From Corynebacterium kutscheri (GTDB lineage: Bacteria; Actinomycetota; Actinomycetes; Mycobacteriales; Mycobacteriaceae): DNA of 64,000 nucleotides. Where the stretch lies: assembly GCF_000980835.1 (NCBI RefSeq), contig NZ_CP011312.1, positions 1,922,001 through 1,986,000 of the forward strand. The letters run 5' to 3'. The translations under genes and the position numbers were made by a program. Shown here in pieces: positions 1-8,568 of this stretch (position 1 is the stretch's first letter; the number at the start of each line of letters is the position of its first letter). The notes under the pieces are model-generated. The model searched no databases. It saw nothing but the letters and a program-made list of their open reading frames with translations, and was not told the origin of the DNA.

Positions 1-1
1 C

Positions 2-553
2 TCACGTGAAGAAGATATCCAGTCTTATGCTGACACGCTCACCCAGGGACTTATCAAACACGCCCGATGTGGGGCGATTGTAGATCTGCGGGGCAACGGT
101 GGTGGGGACATGGGCCCTATGGTGGCGGGTCTTTCCCCACTTCTGCCTGACGGGGAGGTTTTGTCGTTCGTCTCACGTCAGTCAACATCGCCGGTGATTG
201 TGGAGGGTAATTCAGTCACAGGTGGTGGCACCGCACTAAGCACTCAGGGTGGAAAGCTCGATATTCCTGTAGCGGTGCTTGTCGACGATCAGACAGCGTC
301 GTCAGGTGAAGCCACCATGCTAGCCTTCCGTGGATTGGAAAATTCGCGTAGCTTCGGTCAACCCACGGCAGGTTACGCCTCCGGAAATGTGGTTATCGAC
401 CTCTATGACGGTGCAACCTTAATGATCACATTTTCGAAAGATAAGGCACGTACCGGTGAGGAATTCTCCGAGGATCCCATCGAACCCGATGTACGAAGCG
501 ACTCCGCAGAGCAGGATGCCATTGCATGGCTGGCTGATAAAGGCTGCTCCTAA
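2..553 (+). CDS. S41 family peptidase, C-terminal part (5' end outside window)
   Basis: This is the C-terminal part of a serine protease of the S41 (C-terminal processing peptidase/tricorn core) family. The reading frame is open from base 2 and ends at TAA 551-553. Two family landmarks are visible: the strand and turn GAIVDLRGNGGGD, and the nucleophile region DDQTASSGEA, in which the second Ser of TASSGEA is the expected catalytic serine. The segment RSFGQPTAGYASGN follows, as is usual in the family. The start codon, any signal peptide and any PDZ domain lie upstream of the window. A strong hairpin terminator follows about 60 bases later. The family call is secure; the substrate cannot be inferred. 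Confidence 0.85.
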   Translation, partial: SREEDIQSYADTLTQGLIKHARCGAIVDLRGNGGGDMGPMVAGLSPLLPDGEVLSFVSRQSTSPVIVEGNSVTGGGTALSTQGGKLDIPVAVLVDDQTASSGEATMLAFRGLENSRSFGQPTAGYASGNVVIDLYDGATLMITFSKDKARTGEEFSEDPIEPDVRSDSAEQDAIAWLADKGCS

Positions 554-993
554 ATCTACATGTAGGTTTTTGGGTCCATAACGGCCAGGTACACCCTAGA
601 TCGGTGTTATTTACACACGGACCGACAAGCGGTCCGTGTCGTTTTATATACGGGATTCTTTGCACCCTGACAGAAGCATGACCAAGCAGGCGCGGTTGAA
701 ATAGGTTTCGAAGTTGTCTAATTCCCTTCGGTGACCTGATCTCAAAGCTTGTGAAGTAAATGGCGAAAAGAAACTATCTGTCTGAAAAGCTACCTTCGAG
801 GGTGCAATAACATTTGTACAGCAAATCTTTAGTATGAACTCACACTGCCGTTTCGCAACAAGTTGAGTTCCAACAAACTTTCCACTGAAAGAAGGCGTCC
901 AATGTCACGTGAAAATGCCACTATATGGATAGTAGAGTGCAACTAAAGTAAATCTCTCTTCGAGAAAGATTAAAAATAGTTTGGAGCATGACC
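554..993. other. Intergenic stretch after the S41 gene
   Basis: Apart from the hairpin at 615-639, I see no coding region with a ribosome binding site on either strand. The 95-codon open frame on the minus strand across 921-1208 is antisense to the small membrane ORF at 994-1140 and is probably its shadow. The stretch is AT-rich and probably carries the promoter of the small genes that start at 994. Confidence 0.5.
615..639 (+). terminator. Rho-independent terminator of the S41 peptidase gene
   Basis: A perfect 10-bp stem (ACACGGACCG at 615-624 and its complement at 630-639) encloses the 5-base loop ACAAG. It is followed by a short T run (CGTTTTAT). It lies about 60 bases downstream of the S41 stop codon. 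Confidence 0.85.
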
Positions 994-1140
994 ATGTGGA
1001 ACAAGGTTCTAGTTACAATTTTGGTTGCTTTAATGGCAATTTCCGAATTTGCTAAATGGCCATACGGAATCAGTGTTGCTTTCGCAGTGTTAGCTATCGT
1101 TATCTTATTCATCCCTAATAGGAAAAAATCAACTTCTTGA
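994..1140 (+). CDS. Small two-helix membrane protein, possibly the N-terminal half of an interrupted gene
   Basis: This 48-residue ORF contains two hydrophobic segments, around residues 2-18 and 26-42, joined by a short polar turn (EFAKWPYG) and ending in a basic tail (NRKKSTS). Two in-frame ATGs exist at 988 and 994. GGAG at 983-986 is too close to the first and well spaced for the second, so 994 is preferred. The stop is TGA at 1138-1140. The same frame stays open beyond it without another stop through the phospholipase A2-like ORF to 1455. The two pieces may therefore once have been one protein of two membrane helices plus a catalytic domain. No function is recognised. Confidence 0.45.
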   Translation: MWNKVLVTILVALMAISEFAKWPYGISVAFAVLAIVILFIPNRKKSTS

Positions 1141-1200
1141 GTTGAGGTAGATGTTTCTAGTCCAGATAACGATCCGATCCCATTCATAGACTGGGGTGGC

Positions 1201-1455
1201 TTGGGCATTATGGAGCGCTGGAATTGGTGTGGCCGTGACCGAACGAATGGCAGCGCACCGCAAAACTCTGCGGATCACGTATGTATGAACCATGATCTTT
1301 GTTTAGGTAAACCGAATGCGAATGTATGTGCTTGCGATCGGGCATTCGTTGATGGAATGCGGGCGATTAAGAGTAAGTATGGAGGGATTGATCGCACTTG
1401 CATTGAGGCGTCGACAAAGGTTGTTCCCCGTTTCCATGGCTGTAAAATACGTTAA
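1201..1455 (+). CDS. Phospholipase A2-like Cys-rich domain protein (possibly fragmentary)
   Basis: The 84-residue product contains CGRDR, then DHVCMNHDLCLG, then NVCACDRAFVDGMRA. Spacing and residues resemble the calcium loop, the Cys-x3-His-Asp-x-Cys catalytic helix and the Cys-x-Cys-Asp second helix of secreted phospholipase A2. The usual CGxG calcium loop is not intact. The annotated start is a TTG at 1201, with ATG at 1210 as an alternative; neither has a convincing ribosome binding site. The frame is open back to the TGA at 1138, and the intervening 20 codons look coding. It may be the disrupted C-terminal half of a membrane-tethered enzyme. Resemblance to PLA2 is by eye only. Confidence 0.4.
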   Translation: MGIMERWNWCGRDRTNGSAPQNSADHVCMNHDLCLGKPNANVCACDRAFVDGMRAIKSKYGGIDRTCIEASTKVVPRFHGCKIR

Positions 1456-1471
1456 ACAAGGGATAGGTCAA

Positions 1472-1735
1472 ATGGTGGAATCGAAAACAGCTCATCCCGT
1501 CAAGGTCGCTTTTCTACTAATAGCGTTGATCACTGTGTGGATTGCTACTCCATTTATTAATGATCGTTCCGGCTACTGGGAAATGGCTTACTGGGTTTGC
1601 GTTGCCTTTATTCCTACTGTTGGGCTCGTATTTGCTTTTCGTTGGCAAAGTTTAATCCTAGGTGTAGCGTCAATTTTGACGTTTCTAGCCTGGCCGATCC
1701 TACTGTGCGTTGCGATGTTACTAGGGGGAATCTAA
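1472..1735 (+). CDS. Small membrane protein with three predicted helices
   Basis: This 87-residue protein starts at ATG 1472 after the purine-rich GGGATAGG. It has three hydrophobic stretches, about residues 9-26, 34-52 and 57-81, with short loops. It follows the PLA2-like ORF by 16 bases and may be co-transcribed with it. No family is recognised. The longer frame beginning at 1316 overlaps the PLA2-like ORF and is not supported. Its small size and position beside broken genes make it uncertain whether the protein is functional. Confidence 0.5.
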   Translation: MVESKTAHPVKVAFLLIALITVWIATPFINDRSGYWEMAYWVCVAFIPTVGLVFAFRWQSLILGVASILTFLAWPILLCVAMLLGGI

Positions 1736-1837
1736 AAGGGAGATAGTCTCCTGAGGTGTCTTCATGCTTTGGCGAGAAGAGGCTTCAACCTTTGGAACGA
1801 AAACTGTGGGGTGCTTTGCAGCACTACTAAGTAGCCA

Positions 1838-2181
1838 GTGGGTGTGAATTCGTTGTCCTGTAGCTTTACTTCATACCACGAAGGGTCGGGCGGGTATTTC
1901 GCAAAAAGCTCCTTTTTCTTCAATATTGCGAACATGACATTGCAGCGACGTCGGGTTAAACAAATCACTCATGATGCTCTCACAGAGTCTATCAACCGTG
2001 GTGCGCTCTGCGACAAGGCCTCCAAACTAAAGAAACTACTAGATCGTTCGCGCATCATGAACCAATTTTTAAAGAGAACCAAGAGGAGCACCTAGAACAG
2101 CTAGATTACATACTGCGAGCAGTCCATATTGAGCTGCCCGATTCGGCACAAGATTGGTTTTCGGGTTGCGGAAAACCATAA
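1838..2181 (+). pseudogene. Frameshifted remnant of an unrecognised gene
   Basis: Two protein-like stretches lie in adjacent frames. In the first, an ATG at 1934 leads to a charged helical segment (ITHDALTESINRGALCDKAS, then KLKKLLDRSRIMNQ). That frame ends at 2095. In the +2 frame the sequence continues from about 2074 as ENQEEHLEQLDYILRAVHIE and then LPDSAQDWFSGCGKP, stopping at 2181. The switch point falls in a T5-A3 run (2066-2073), typical of an indel. Joined, the pieces would make a small charged protein with a C-terminal WFSGCGKP. No family is recognised. The alternative is that only one of the overlapping frames is real. Confidence 0.35.
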
Positions 2182-2704
2182 CAGGGCAAGAGAATGCAAT
2201 CGAGTTCGGGATAATCGATCCCTAAAAAGCTCTGACCAGTAGCACTCAAAGCCTATCCGCAGACACCGGTGTTAGACGACGGTCTGGTCTCCATATTTAC
2301 CTAAAATAGGTAACACGCGGTATCACTATGAGCTACTCCCCATTATCCAAACTGAGAAATCAAAAATCTGATTGTAAAGAGCAGCTCACATCTTGAAAAA
2401 GTGCAGACCATTCTACTCTAGCTCCACGGATAGATTCTGCGATTTACCTACTGATAAATAAGAATCGAAACAAAAGCGGTATGAAATTGAAGTCAATATC
2501 GTTATCATGAGTCAGTGCTATAACACCGAATGCGGCCAGTAAAGGTGACTAATCTCCGGTGCTGAGCTAAGTTTCGCTATCACTAAAAGCGACGCGATAT
2601 AAAGCCATCAACAACAACTCGGAAAGAATACAAATGACTACCGGCACACTCCCAGAACACTGGTACGGCAAAGGGCTCTACCCTGTTTGAGTCGAAATGC
2701 AAGA
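2182..2704. other. Intergenic stretch between the remnant and the tRNA
   Basis: No supported gene is seen. The only item of note is an 18-codon ORF from ATG 2634 to 2690 (beginning MTTGTLPEHWYGKG), which reads like a truncated protein N-terminus but lacks a ribosome binding site. With the broken genes at 994-2181 this suggests a decayed accessory segment next to the tRNA gene. Confidence 0.4.
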
Positions 2705-2736
2705 AACCCCCGATTCGTTTTCACGAACCGAGGGTT
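2705..2736 (-). terminator. Terminator hairpin behind the initiator tRNA gene
   Basis: Arms 2705-2718 and 2723-2736 pair over 14 positions with two mismatches around a 4-base loop. Read on the minus strand, the hairpin lies 10 bases past the tRNA 3' end and is followed by TTTGCATTT. Confidence 0.7.
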
Positions 2737-2745
2737 CCAAATTAG

Positions 2746-2819
2746 TAGCGGGGGCAGGATTCGAACCTACGACCTCTGGGTTATGAGCCCAGCGAGCTAC
2801 CGAGCTGCTCCACCCCGCG
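2746..2819 (-). tRNA. Initiator tRNA-fMet (anticodon CAT)
   Basis: On the minus strand the gene begins CGCGGGG and ends with CCCCGCT plus discriminator A. The acceptor therefore has a C-T mismatch at 1-72, the hallmark of initiator tRNA, followed by six good pairs. The anticodon arm CTGGGCTCATAACCCAG has the three consecutive G-C pairs expected of an initiator and anticodon CAT. The T loop GGTTCGAATCC is canonical. CCA is not encoded. Length is 74 bases without CCA. Confidence 0.96.
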
Positions 2820-2889
2820 ACGGAGAAGAAGAAACAAATTGTTCCTTACAACGAGTGATAACTCTACCGTTCTAAGTTATAAATGACAA

Positions 2890-2922
2890 ATCCCCAGAGC
2901 AATCGCATATTGCCCTGGGGAT
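2890..2922 (-). terminator. Terminator of the UPF0182 gene
   Basis: Arms 2890-2903 and 2909-2922 pair over 14 bases with one mismatch around the loop CGCAT. On the minus strand it is followed by TTTGTCATTT. It lies 80 bases past the stop codon of the UPF0182 gene. Confidence 0.8.
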
Positions 2923-3001
2923 CACAGCTAGTGTTTTACTACCAACTAGCTAAATCACTACACTATGGCCGCCATAACCGTAACCATAGCCGTTAAACTT
3001 T

Positions 3002-5965
3002 TTAGCTATTAGCCTGCGAGTTAAGTGATTGATAATCAGCAACGGCCTTATCTAAGGCATCAAGTGCACGACCATATTCCTCATGGGAACCACTACGTGC
3101 CTTTTCTAAACCGGTAAGAGCGTCGTTAATTCGCTTGATAGCTTCACCTTCAGTGCCCGAGCCGGATGCTGGTGCAGAAGGCTGTGCTGGCGCATTGTTA
3201 TCCTTTGGTGTGGTGTCAAGATCAACGGCATCTTTGAGATCTTGGGCTGCTGATGGATCAATACCTACCTGGCTAAGTGCCTCAGAGATTGTTGGTGCAT
3301 AACCAACCTGTCCTTTATAAGAGACCAGCACGCGCAACAGCTTCGGGAAGGCGGATTCTTGATCTTTACGCTGCGAGTATAACGGTTCCACGTAGAGAAT
3401 CTCGCCGCCACCAACTGGCAAAGTAAGCAGGTTACCGTTGGTGAGCTTATTGGTGTTTTGCCACAAAGTAATATCCGCAGCAATGGTATCCGAGCTCATC
3501 ATGGCATCTTGTGCCTGACGTGGACCTTGGGTGGTGGTATTCGTCGGTAGGACGCGCACGGTAATGTGGCCATACTTATCCGGATCCGAGCTAGTAGACA
3601 TATGCGCGGCTAAGTAGTCACGGCTTAAGCCACGGAATGGAGTAATCAACTGGAAGCTAGCTTCGCCAGTTTCTGGGCTAGCAGCTACTACATAAAACGG
3701 AGGCTGGGATGCTTCCCTTAAGGTTCCTTCTGGCGCAGATGGATCAGCTGGAACTGACCAGAAACGGTCGTTGGTGAAGAACTCGCGTGGATCTTCTACG
3801 TGGTAGCGGGTCAGCATCTGACGCTGCACCTTGAAAATATCCTCTGGGTAGCGGATATGGTTCATCAGTTCTTCAGCGATCTCTGACTTTGGCTTTACCG
3901 TGTTAGGGAATACTCCTTGCCAAGCCTTTAAGACGGGATCATTTTCGTCGAACTCATAAAGTTCTACTGTGCCATCATAGGCATCCACAACTGCCTTCAC
4001 TGAGTTACGGATATAGCCTACTTCGTCGAGAGCAAATTGGGCACCAGCACCCACCTGTGCTGAAGTATCGTTGGTGACCTGCGAAAGGGAAACGCGAGTG
4101 GAATATGGTAAAGAATCTAACGTGGTGTACCCATCGACGATCCACTTAATGTGGCCGTCGATAACTGCCGGGTAGGTTGTGCCGTCGGTAGTTAGCCAAG
4201 GAGCAACCTTGTGTACGCGCTGGCGGGGGTCACGATCAAAAAGAATCTTGGATTCAGAGTTAACCCGCTCACTCAAGATGAGGTTCATTTCGCCATATTT
4301 GGCGGCAAAAGCAGCCTGGTTAAAGAGGTTACCAATATTGACTCCGCCTTGGCCTTGATAGGTGTAGGTTGACGTATCGGTGTCGTACTCCACGGAGTTG
4401 CCATCGTTGGCGCCTACCACCGCATAATCGCGGCCATCGGTGGTACTAGCAATAAGTGGCCCATAGTAAATGCGTGGCTCAGTAGCTTCAATGCCGAGTT
4501 TTTCTACATCTTCATTGGTTTGTGCATTACGCAAGGTTTCTAAGTCGCTGACGGTGTATACAGGATATCCACCGCGCGCCGAGCCTACATCACGGGCAAC
4601 CTCATCCACCTGATTCGCTTGGGCAGCAACAAAACCGTTGCCGTGCGTATAAACAGTGTGGCGGTTAATCCAGTCGCGCTGGTTATCGCGCAATGCATTG
4701 GGATTAATCTCGCGCGCAGCAACAACGAAGTCACGTAGTTCGCCGTCGATTTCATAGCGATCCATAGCCAAAGAATCGGGGAATCCATAGAAGTTTTTCA
4801 GCTGTTGTTGCTGGGTAAAGGTTTTGCTCAAGACCTCTGGGTCAAGCAGACGGATGTTGTTAATAGTGGCAACATCTGCTGCAACTGCACTATTGGAAGC
4901 ACCTTCGGCACCCCAATTGTCTAGGTAGGTCACGGTGCTATCGGTAATGCCATAACCGTATCGGGTAGCTTCAATATTGCGCGCAATATATTCGGATTCT
5001 TTTTCGGCACGGTTTGGTGAAACGGAGAAACGTTCCATCATCATTGGCCACACTGCGCCAATAGTTACCGAACTTAATAGCATCAACACAGTAGCAGCAG
5101 CGGGAATGCGTAAGTCTTTGAGTACAACCGTCGCAAAGAAACACACAGCCACAACGACTGAAATAACGAGCAAAATAATCCGTGCCGGCAATACCGCATT
5201 AATATCGGTATAGCTACCGCCGGTGAAAGTATCGTGGCGATTGTTGAGCAAATCGTAACGTTCAAACCAATAATTCAACGCTCGGAGTAACATCCAAGCT
5301 CCAGCCCACAACGCCAACTGAATACGCGCCGGAGCAGCAATACCGCCGGTTACCCCTGCGGTACGGTTACCAATACGGATACTTCCTAATAGATAATGCC
5401 CAATTAGGGTGATAAAAAAGCCAATCGTTACCGCGGTAGAAAGCATCCCGATCATGATTTGAATCATCGGCAAGCTAAACGCATAAAACCCATAATCCAT
5501 ACCAAACTGTGGATCATTCATGCCGAAATCTTGGCGGTTTAAAAATAACTGTACGGTCTGCCAGGAACGCTGACCTAAGAAACCAGCGATAACACCAATT
5601 ACTATGGGCAACCCATATAAAAATGTCCGTAAAGACCGCTCAACAATCCGCCGATATTGCACAATCGGATTATCAGACTCGAAAAGATCCATGGTTTTAG
5701 GACGAGTACGATAGGTAAGCCACCCAGCCAACCAGGTAATCACAGTAGTAATCAGCGCAAAGAAGAAAAATAGAGCAATCCGGGTCAGGATCACCTTATT
5801 GAATACTCCCCTGAAGTTTACTTCGCCAAACCATAGCCAATCGGTGTATACACCAATGAAGGTAGGCAGAAGCGCACCGATAACAAAAATTGCAGTAACA
5901 ATCCATGACAGCATCTTCGGTGGACGCCGAAGCTCTGGAGACGATGAAGCAAATCTATTTGCCAA
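3002..5965 (-). CDS. UPF0182 family large integral membrane protein
   Basis: This 987-residue protein matches the actinobacterial UPF0182 family in size and plan. About seven N-terminal transmembrane segments span residues 18-310 (for example MLSWIVTAIFVIGALLPTF). A long extracytoplasmic region of about 600 residues follows, containing a family-like stretch near residues 315-345 (ERFSVSPNRAEKESEYIARN, then IEATRYGYGI). The tail from about residue 905 is Pro/Ala/Ser-rich and then helical. The family has no assigned biochemical role. The gene is monocistronic between a divergent PPA1309-like gene and its own terminator. The position recalls Rv3193c next to Rv3194c in M. tuberculosis. Confidence 0.93.
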   Translation of the reverse strand: MANRFASSSPELRRPPKMLSWIVTAIFVIGALLPTFIGVYTDWLWFGEVNFRGVFNKVILTRIALFFFFALITTVITWLAGWLTYRTRPKTMDLFESDNPIVQYRRIVERSLRTFLYGLPIVIGVIAGFLGQRSWQTVQLFLNRQDFGMNDPQFGMDYGFYAFSLPMIQIMIGMLSTAVTIGFFITLIGHYLLGSIRIGNRTAGVTGGIAAPARIQLALWAGAWMLLRALNYWFERYDLLNNRHDTFTGGSYTDINAVLPARIILLVISVVVAVCFFATVVLKDLRIPAAATVLMLLSSVTIGAVWPMMMERFSVSPNRAEKESEYIARNIEATRYGYGITDSTVTYLDNWGAEGASNSAVAADVATINNIRLLDPEVLSKTFTQQQQLKNFYGFPDSLAMDRYEIDGELRDFVVAAREINPNALRDNQRDWINRHTVYTHGNGFVAAQANQVDEVARDVGSARGGYPVYTVSDLETLRNAQTNEDVEKLGIEATEPRIYYGPLIASTTDGRDYAVVGANDGNSVEYDTDTSTYTYQGQGGVNIGNLFNQAAFAAKYGEMNLILSERVNSESKILFDRDPRQRVHKVAPWLTTDGTTYPAVIDGHIKWIVDGYTTLDSLPYSTRVSLSQVTNDTSAQVGAGAQFALDEVGYIRNSVKAVVDAYDGTVELYEFDENDPVLKAWQGVFPNTVKPKSEIAEELMNHIRYPEDIFKVQRQMLTRYHVEDPREFFTNDRFWSVPADPSAPEGTLREASQPPFYVVAASPETGEASFQLITPFRGLSRDYLAAHMSTSSDPDKYGHITVRVLPTNTTTQGPRQAQDAMMSSDTIAADITLWQNTNKLTNGNLLTLPVGGGEILYVEPLYSQRKDQESAFPKLLRVLVSYKGQVGYAPTISEALSQVGIDPSAAQDLKDAVDLDTTPKDNNAPAQPSAPASGSGTEGEAIKRINDALTGLEKARSGSHEEYGRALDALDKAVADYQSLNSQANS

Positions 5966-6125
5966 CGCCTTTTCCTCATTCCTTTTCTAAAACCAAGTTT
6001 GTTTTCCCACCCAGTCCATCAGGATCAAGAGTGATTCGAGAAAACAACACTGACCTTTTACACTTTCAACGATAGTGTTCCACCTTACGGGAGTTTTCTG
6101 AGAAAAGTTGAGAAGGGCTAAGTAA

Positions 6126-6626
6126 ATGAGTACACCTGCGCTTATTCCACAGGCATTAAATAAGGCCATGCTAGAAGCGGTCGATTTTATCCATGCCGAA
6201 GGATGGGATGCCCCTCCTACCCTTTTTGGGCTTGTCGACGCACGTTTGCTTGACGACGTTCTCGACGAAGAAGATGGCGCCCCACTTGCTCTTGTCGTGC
6301 AAGAACTACCCGATAATATTGAACCTGGTTCAGAAGAACTCGGCGATTACATATCGCGTATCGCCTGGCCAGATCAGGTTCTTGGGGCAGTACTTGCCCA
6401 AGAAATTATGTTCCGCGATACCAGCGCCGCTGATCCGACCCCACGCCCAGCGCGCCTTTTTTCCGGGGTGTTACGTGGTGAAGCAGAATTAACCCTCTTG
6501 CAATTACGCCCCAGCGAAGAAGAATTAGCTAGCCAAGGGGCATTTGCTGAGGATAATGTCGAACTACGCGGTGGAGTACATCTCGCTCCAGGAGTTATTG
6601 CTGCTTTGCGAGCAACTTTTGATTAG
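6126..6626 (+). CDS. PPA1309 family protein
   Basis: This 166-residue acidic soluble protein shares features I associate with the actinobacterial PPA1309 family, including FIHAEGWDAPPTLFGLVDA near the N-terminus and the central segment ISRIAWPDQVLGAVLAQEIM. ATG 6126 is preceded by GAGAAGG with a spacing of about nine bases. The gene is divergent from UPF0182, with a 160-base shared promoter region. No enzymatic motif is seen and the function is unknown. Confidence 0.85.
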   Translation: MSTPALIPQALNKAMLEAVDFIHAEGWDAPPTLFGLVDARLLDDVLDEEDGAPLALVVQELPDNIEPGSEELGDYISRIAWPDQVLGAVLAQEIMFRDTSAADPTPRPARLFSGVLRGEAELTLLQLRPSEEELASQGAFAEDNVELRGGVHLAPGVIAALRATFD

Positions 6627-6714
6627 CTCCACTTTTACCACCTAGGCGCTAAGTAGCGTGTTCAAAGCTCTAGTGCGCTACGCTAATAGCCAAGAAAAGA
6701 CCCCTAAGGAGTTT

Positions 6715-7347
6715 ATGTTGAAGCGTCTATGCCTCTGTGCTGCCGCAGCTCTTTTAACCTTAAGTGCTTGTAGCACAAATGATGCCACCGATCAGTCATT
6801 AACAACGCAAAACACAGCAGTAGACGTTGCTCCATCAACTACTTCTTCTAGTGCACCAGCTACGCTGACTCAGACCACCACGACAACCAAAATTGATGCC
6901 CAAATTGAAAAGGCTCGACAAAGCTTCCATACGCTTGTCCCCGATGAGCTATTCGATCAATTCAGCTCCTGCGACGATAATGGGGTGCGTGATTCTATGG
7001 CATGTTCTGGGCCAAAGGTAGGACAATTCCAATTCTTTGTTTCTGAGGTCAAGGCTGCATCTACTGCTCAACTATTAACTGGGTTAAATAGTTCACGTGT
7101 GTTAGAAGAAACCGATAGTCGAATTGTGGGCTGGTCAATTCTTGGCAGCACCGCAGTAATTACAGTGGTTGATAAAGAACGCGGCTTAGTCATGCAGCAA
7201 ATGGTTTCTACCGATGATATTGATCCAGAAGAACGAATCAACGAGCTAGGCTTAATCAACCAAGATAGCCACCAGGATGCTGAGGAAACTTTAGAACCCA
7301 CCGAAACTTCTGCAACAACGCACATAACCACAAGCACTACGGCTTGA
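6715..7347 (+). CDS. Putative lipoprotein
   Basis: The start is set at ATG 6715 because AAGGAG lies just upstream and because the product then begins with a textbook lipoprotein signal: MLKRLCLC, a hydrophobic run, and the lipobox LSAC with Cys at residue 19. An upstream GTG at 6658 would add 19 polar residues and spoil the signal. The mature protein has a Ser/Thr-rich linker (about residues 25-60), a folded central part with three cysteines, and a Thr-rich C-terminus. I recognise no family. It is convergent with the YlbL-type protease gene, with one base between the stops. Confidence 0.8.
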   Translation: MLKRLCLCAAAALLTLSACSTNDATDQSLTTQNTAVDVAPSTTSSSAPATLTQTTTTTKIDAQIEKARQSFHTLVPDELFDQFSSCDDNGVRDSMACSGPKVGQFQFFVSEVKAASTAQLLTGLNSSRVLEETDSRIVGWSILGSTAVITVVDKERGLVMQQMVSTDDIDPEERINELGLINQDSHQDAEETLEPTETSATTHITTSTTA

Positions 7348-7348
7348 C

Positions 7349-8395
7349 CTAGTAGCAAGTAGCTACCTTATTACCTTGGGCATAATCGCTTAGCTTATTA
7401 ATGGCATCACCTAAATTGTCAACACTAACAATGGTGATGTCATCACGTTTTTTCACGCTAGCGCAATTGCTTTGGGGGGCTAAAAATACTTCAACACCGG
7501 CATTAACTGCTGCCTCGATTTTATGGTTAATACCACCAATAGGCCCTACCGTACCATCTTCGGAAATTGTACCGGTACCAGCAATTTTCTTTCCTTGAGT
7601 AAGCTCGCCGGGGCTTAACTTATCAATAACGGTCAAAGAGAAAATCATTCCGGCAGATGGTCCACCAATATCTTCTAAGTGATAATCCACCGAGATACCA
7701 TCTTTAGGAACCGCAGTCATAGAAATCCCCAAAAATGCTTTGGTTTTGTCCTGTGGATTTTCCCCTAGCACTAAGGTCACATCGCGGGTTTGATTTTTTC
7801 GTTCAATGCTTAAGGTTATTTTTTCCTGTGGTTTTTTACCACCCACATGATTTTTAATTTTTTCTGGACTTACCTCGGTAGAACCATCAATAGCAACAAT
7901 TTTATCGCCTATTTCAAGGACTTCCTCAGCTGCTGAGCCTTGCGAAAGCGCAACCACCTCAGTGCCAACATCAATACCTAAATATGTCAGGGCAGCAATT
8001 GTTGCTGCTGCTTCTGAACTACTAAAAGCTAATTGGTTCGCTTCTTGAACTTCTTCTTCGCTGCTTCCTTGCGGGAAGATGTGCTCGATAGGAACAATGG
8101 TATCGCCGTCGATAAGCCATCTGCTGATAACCTGCGCCAGAGTCATTCCGGTACGCACCGAAACTGTGGTCATATTCAGCTCACCGGTGGTTTTATCAAG
8201 TGGAATGCCGTTAATTTCTACTACATCGGTACCGTTTATCTGACCAAGCGCATTAAAAATTGGCCCTGGTCCTTCCGCCGCATAAGGCACGGTCAAGCTA
8301 ATACTCGTGCCAGGAATGCGATCAAAAGTGACCAGCCCGGTTAAAGCAAGAAGCGGGATAGCGCCTAAGGTCATGGTCAGCAAACGTCGTTTCAC
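7349..8395 (-). CDS. YlbL-type PDZ and Lon-like (S16) serine protease
   Basis: The 348-residue product has an N-terminal membrane anchor (about residues 5-22), a PDZ domain (about residues 130-205, with ALSQGSAAEEVLEIGDKIVA) and a C-terminal Lon-type S16 protease domain. The catalytic Ser is in GGPSAGMIFSL and the catalytic Lys in GGINHKI, the standard S16 dyad. The gene resembles Bacillus YlbL and mycobacterial Rv3194c. It probably acts at the outer face of the membrane on unidentified substrates. The start is GTG 8395; no strong ribosome binding site is seen. It is convergent with the lipoprotein gene. Confidence 0.92.
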   Translation of the reverse strand: MKRRLLTMTLGAIPLLALTGLVTFDRIPGTSISLTVPYAAEGPGPIFNALGQINGTDVVEINGIPLDKTTGELNMTTVSVRTGMTLAQVISRWLIDGDTIVPIEHIFPQGSSEEEVQEANQLAFSSSEAAATIAALTYLGIDVGTEVVALSQGSAAEEVLEIGDKIVAIDGSTEVSPEKIKNHVGGKKPQEKITLSIERKNQTRDVTLVLGENPQDKTKAFLGISMTAVPKDGISVDYHLEDIGGPSAGMIFSLTVIDKLSPGELTQGKKIAGTGTISEDGTVGPIGGINHKIEAAVNAGVEVFLAPQSNCASVKKRDDITIVSVDNLGDAINKLSDYAQGNKVATCY

Positions 8396-8568
8396 AAGTG
8401 TTTAGGCTACCAATTCTTATGCATACCCAAGAAGTTAAACACCGATTAGCCTATTAACTACTTATCGACGAGCATCCTAGGCTATCTGTTGTATTTTTCA
8501 ATAAAGTTCGCTCACAGCGTCGCATGGTTCATGGCATTAATCATGGAAAACGCGGTAGCGTGGTAGTT

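Noticed and set aside
921..1208. 95-codon minus-strand ORF
   Set aside because: It lies antisense to the better supported small membrane ORF at 994-1140, lacks a ribosome binding site and shows no recognisable pattern.
4977..5213. Plus-strand ORFs inside UPF0182, uvrD2, adnAB and fas
   Set aside because: They are frame shadows of long, well supported genes on the other strand or in another frame.
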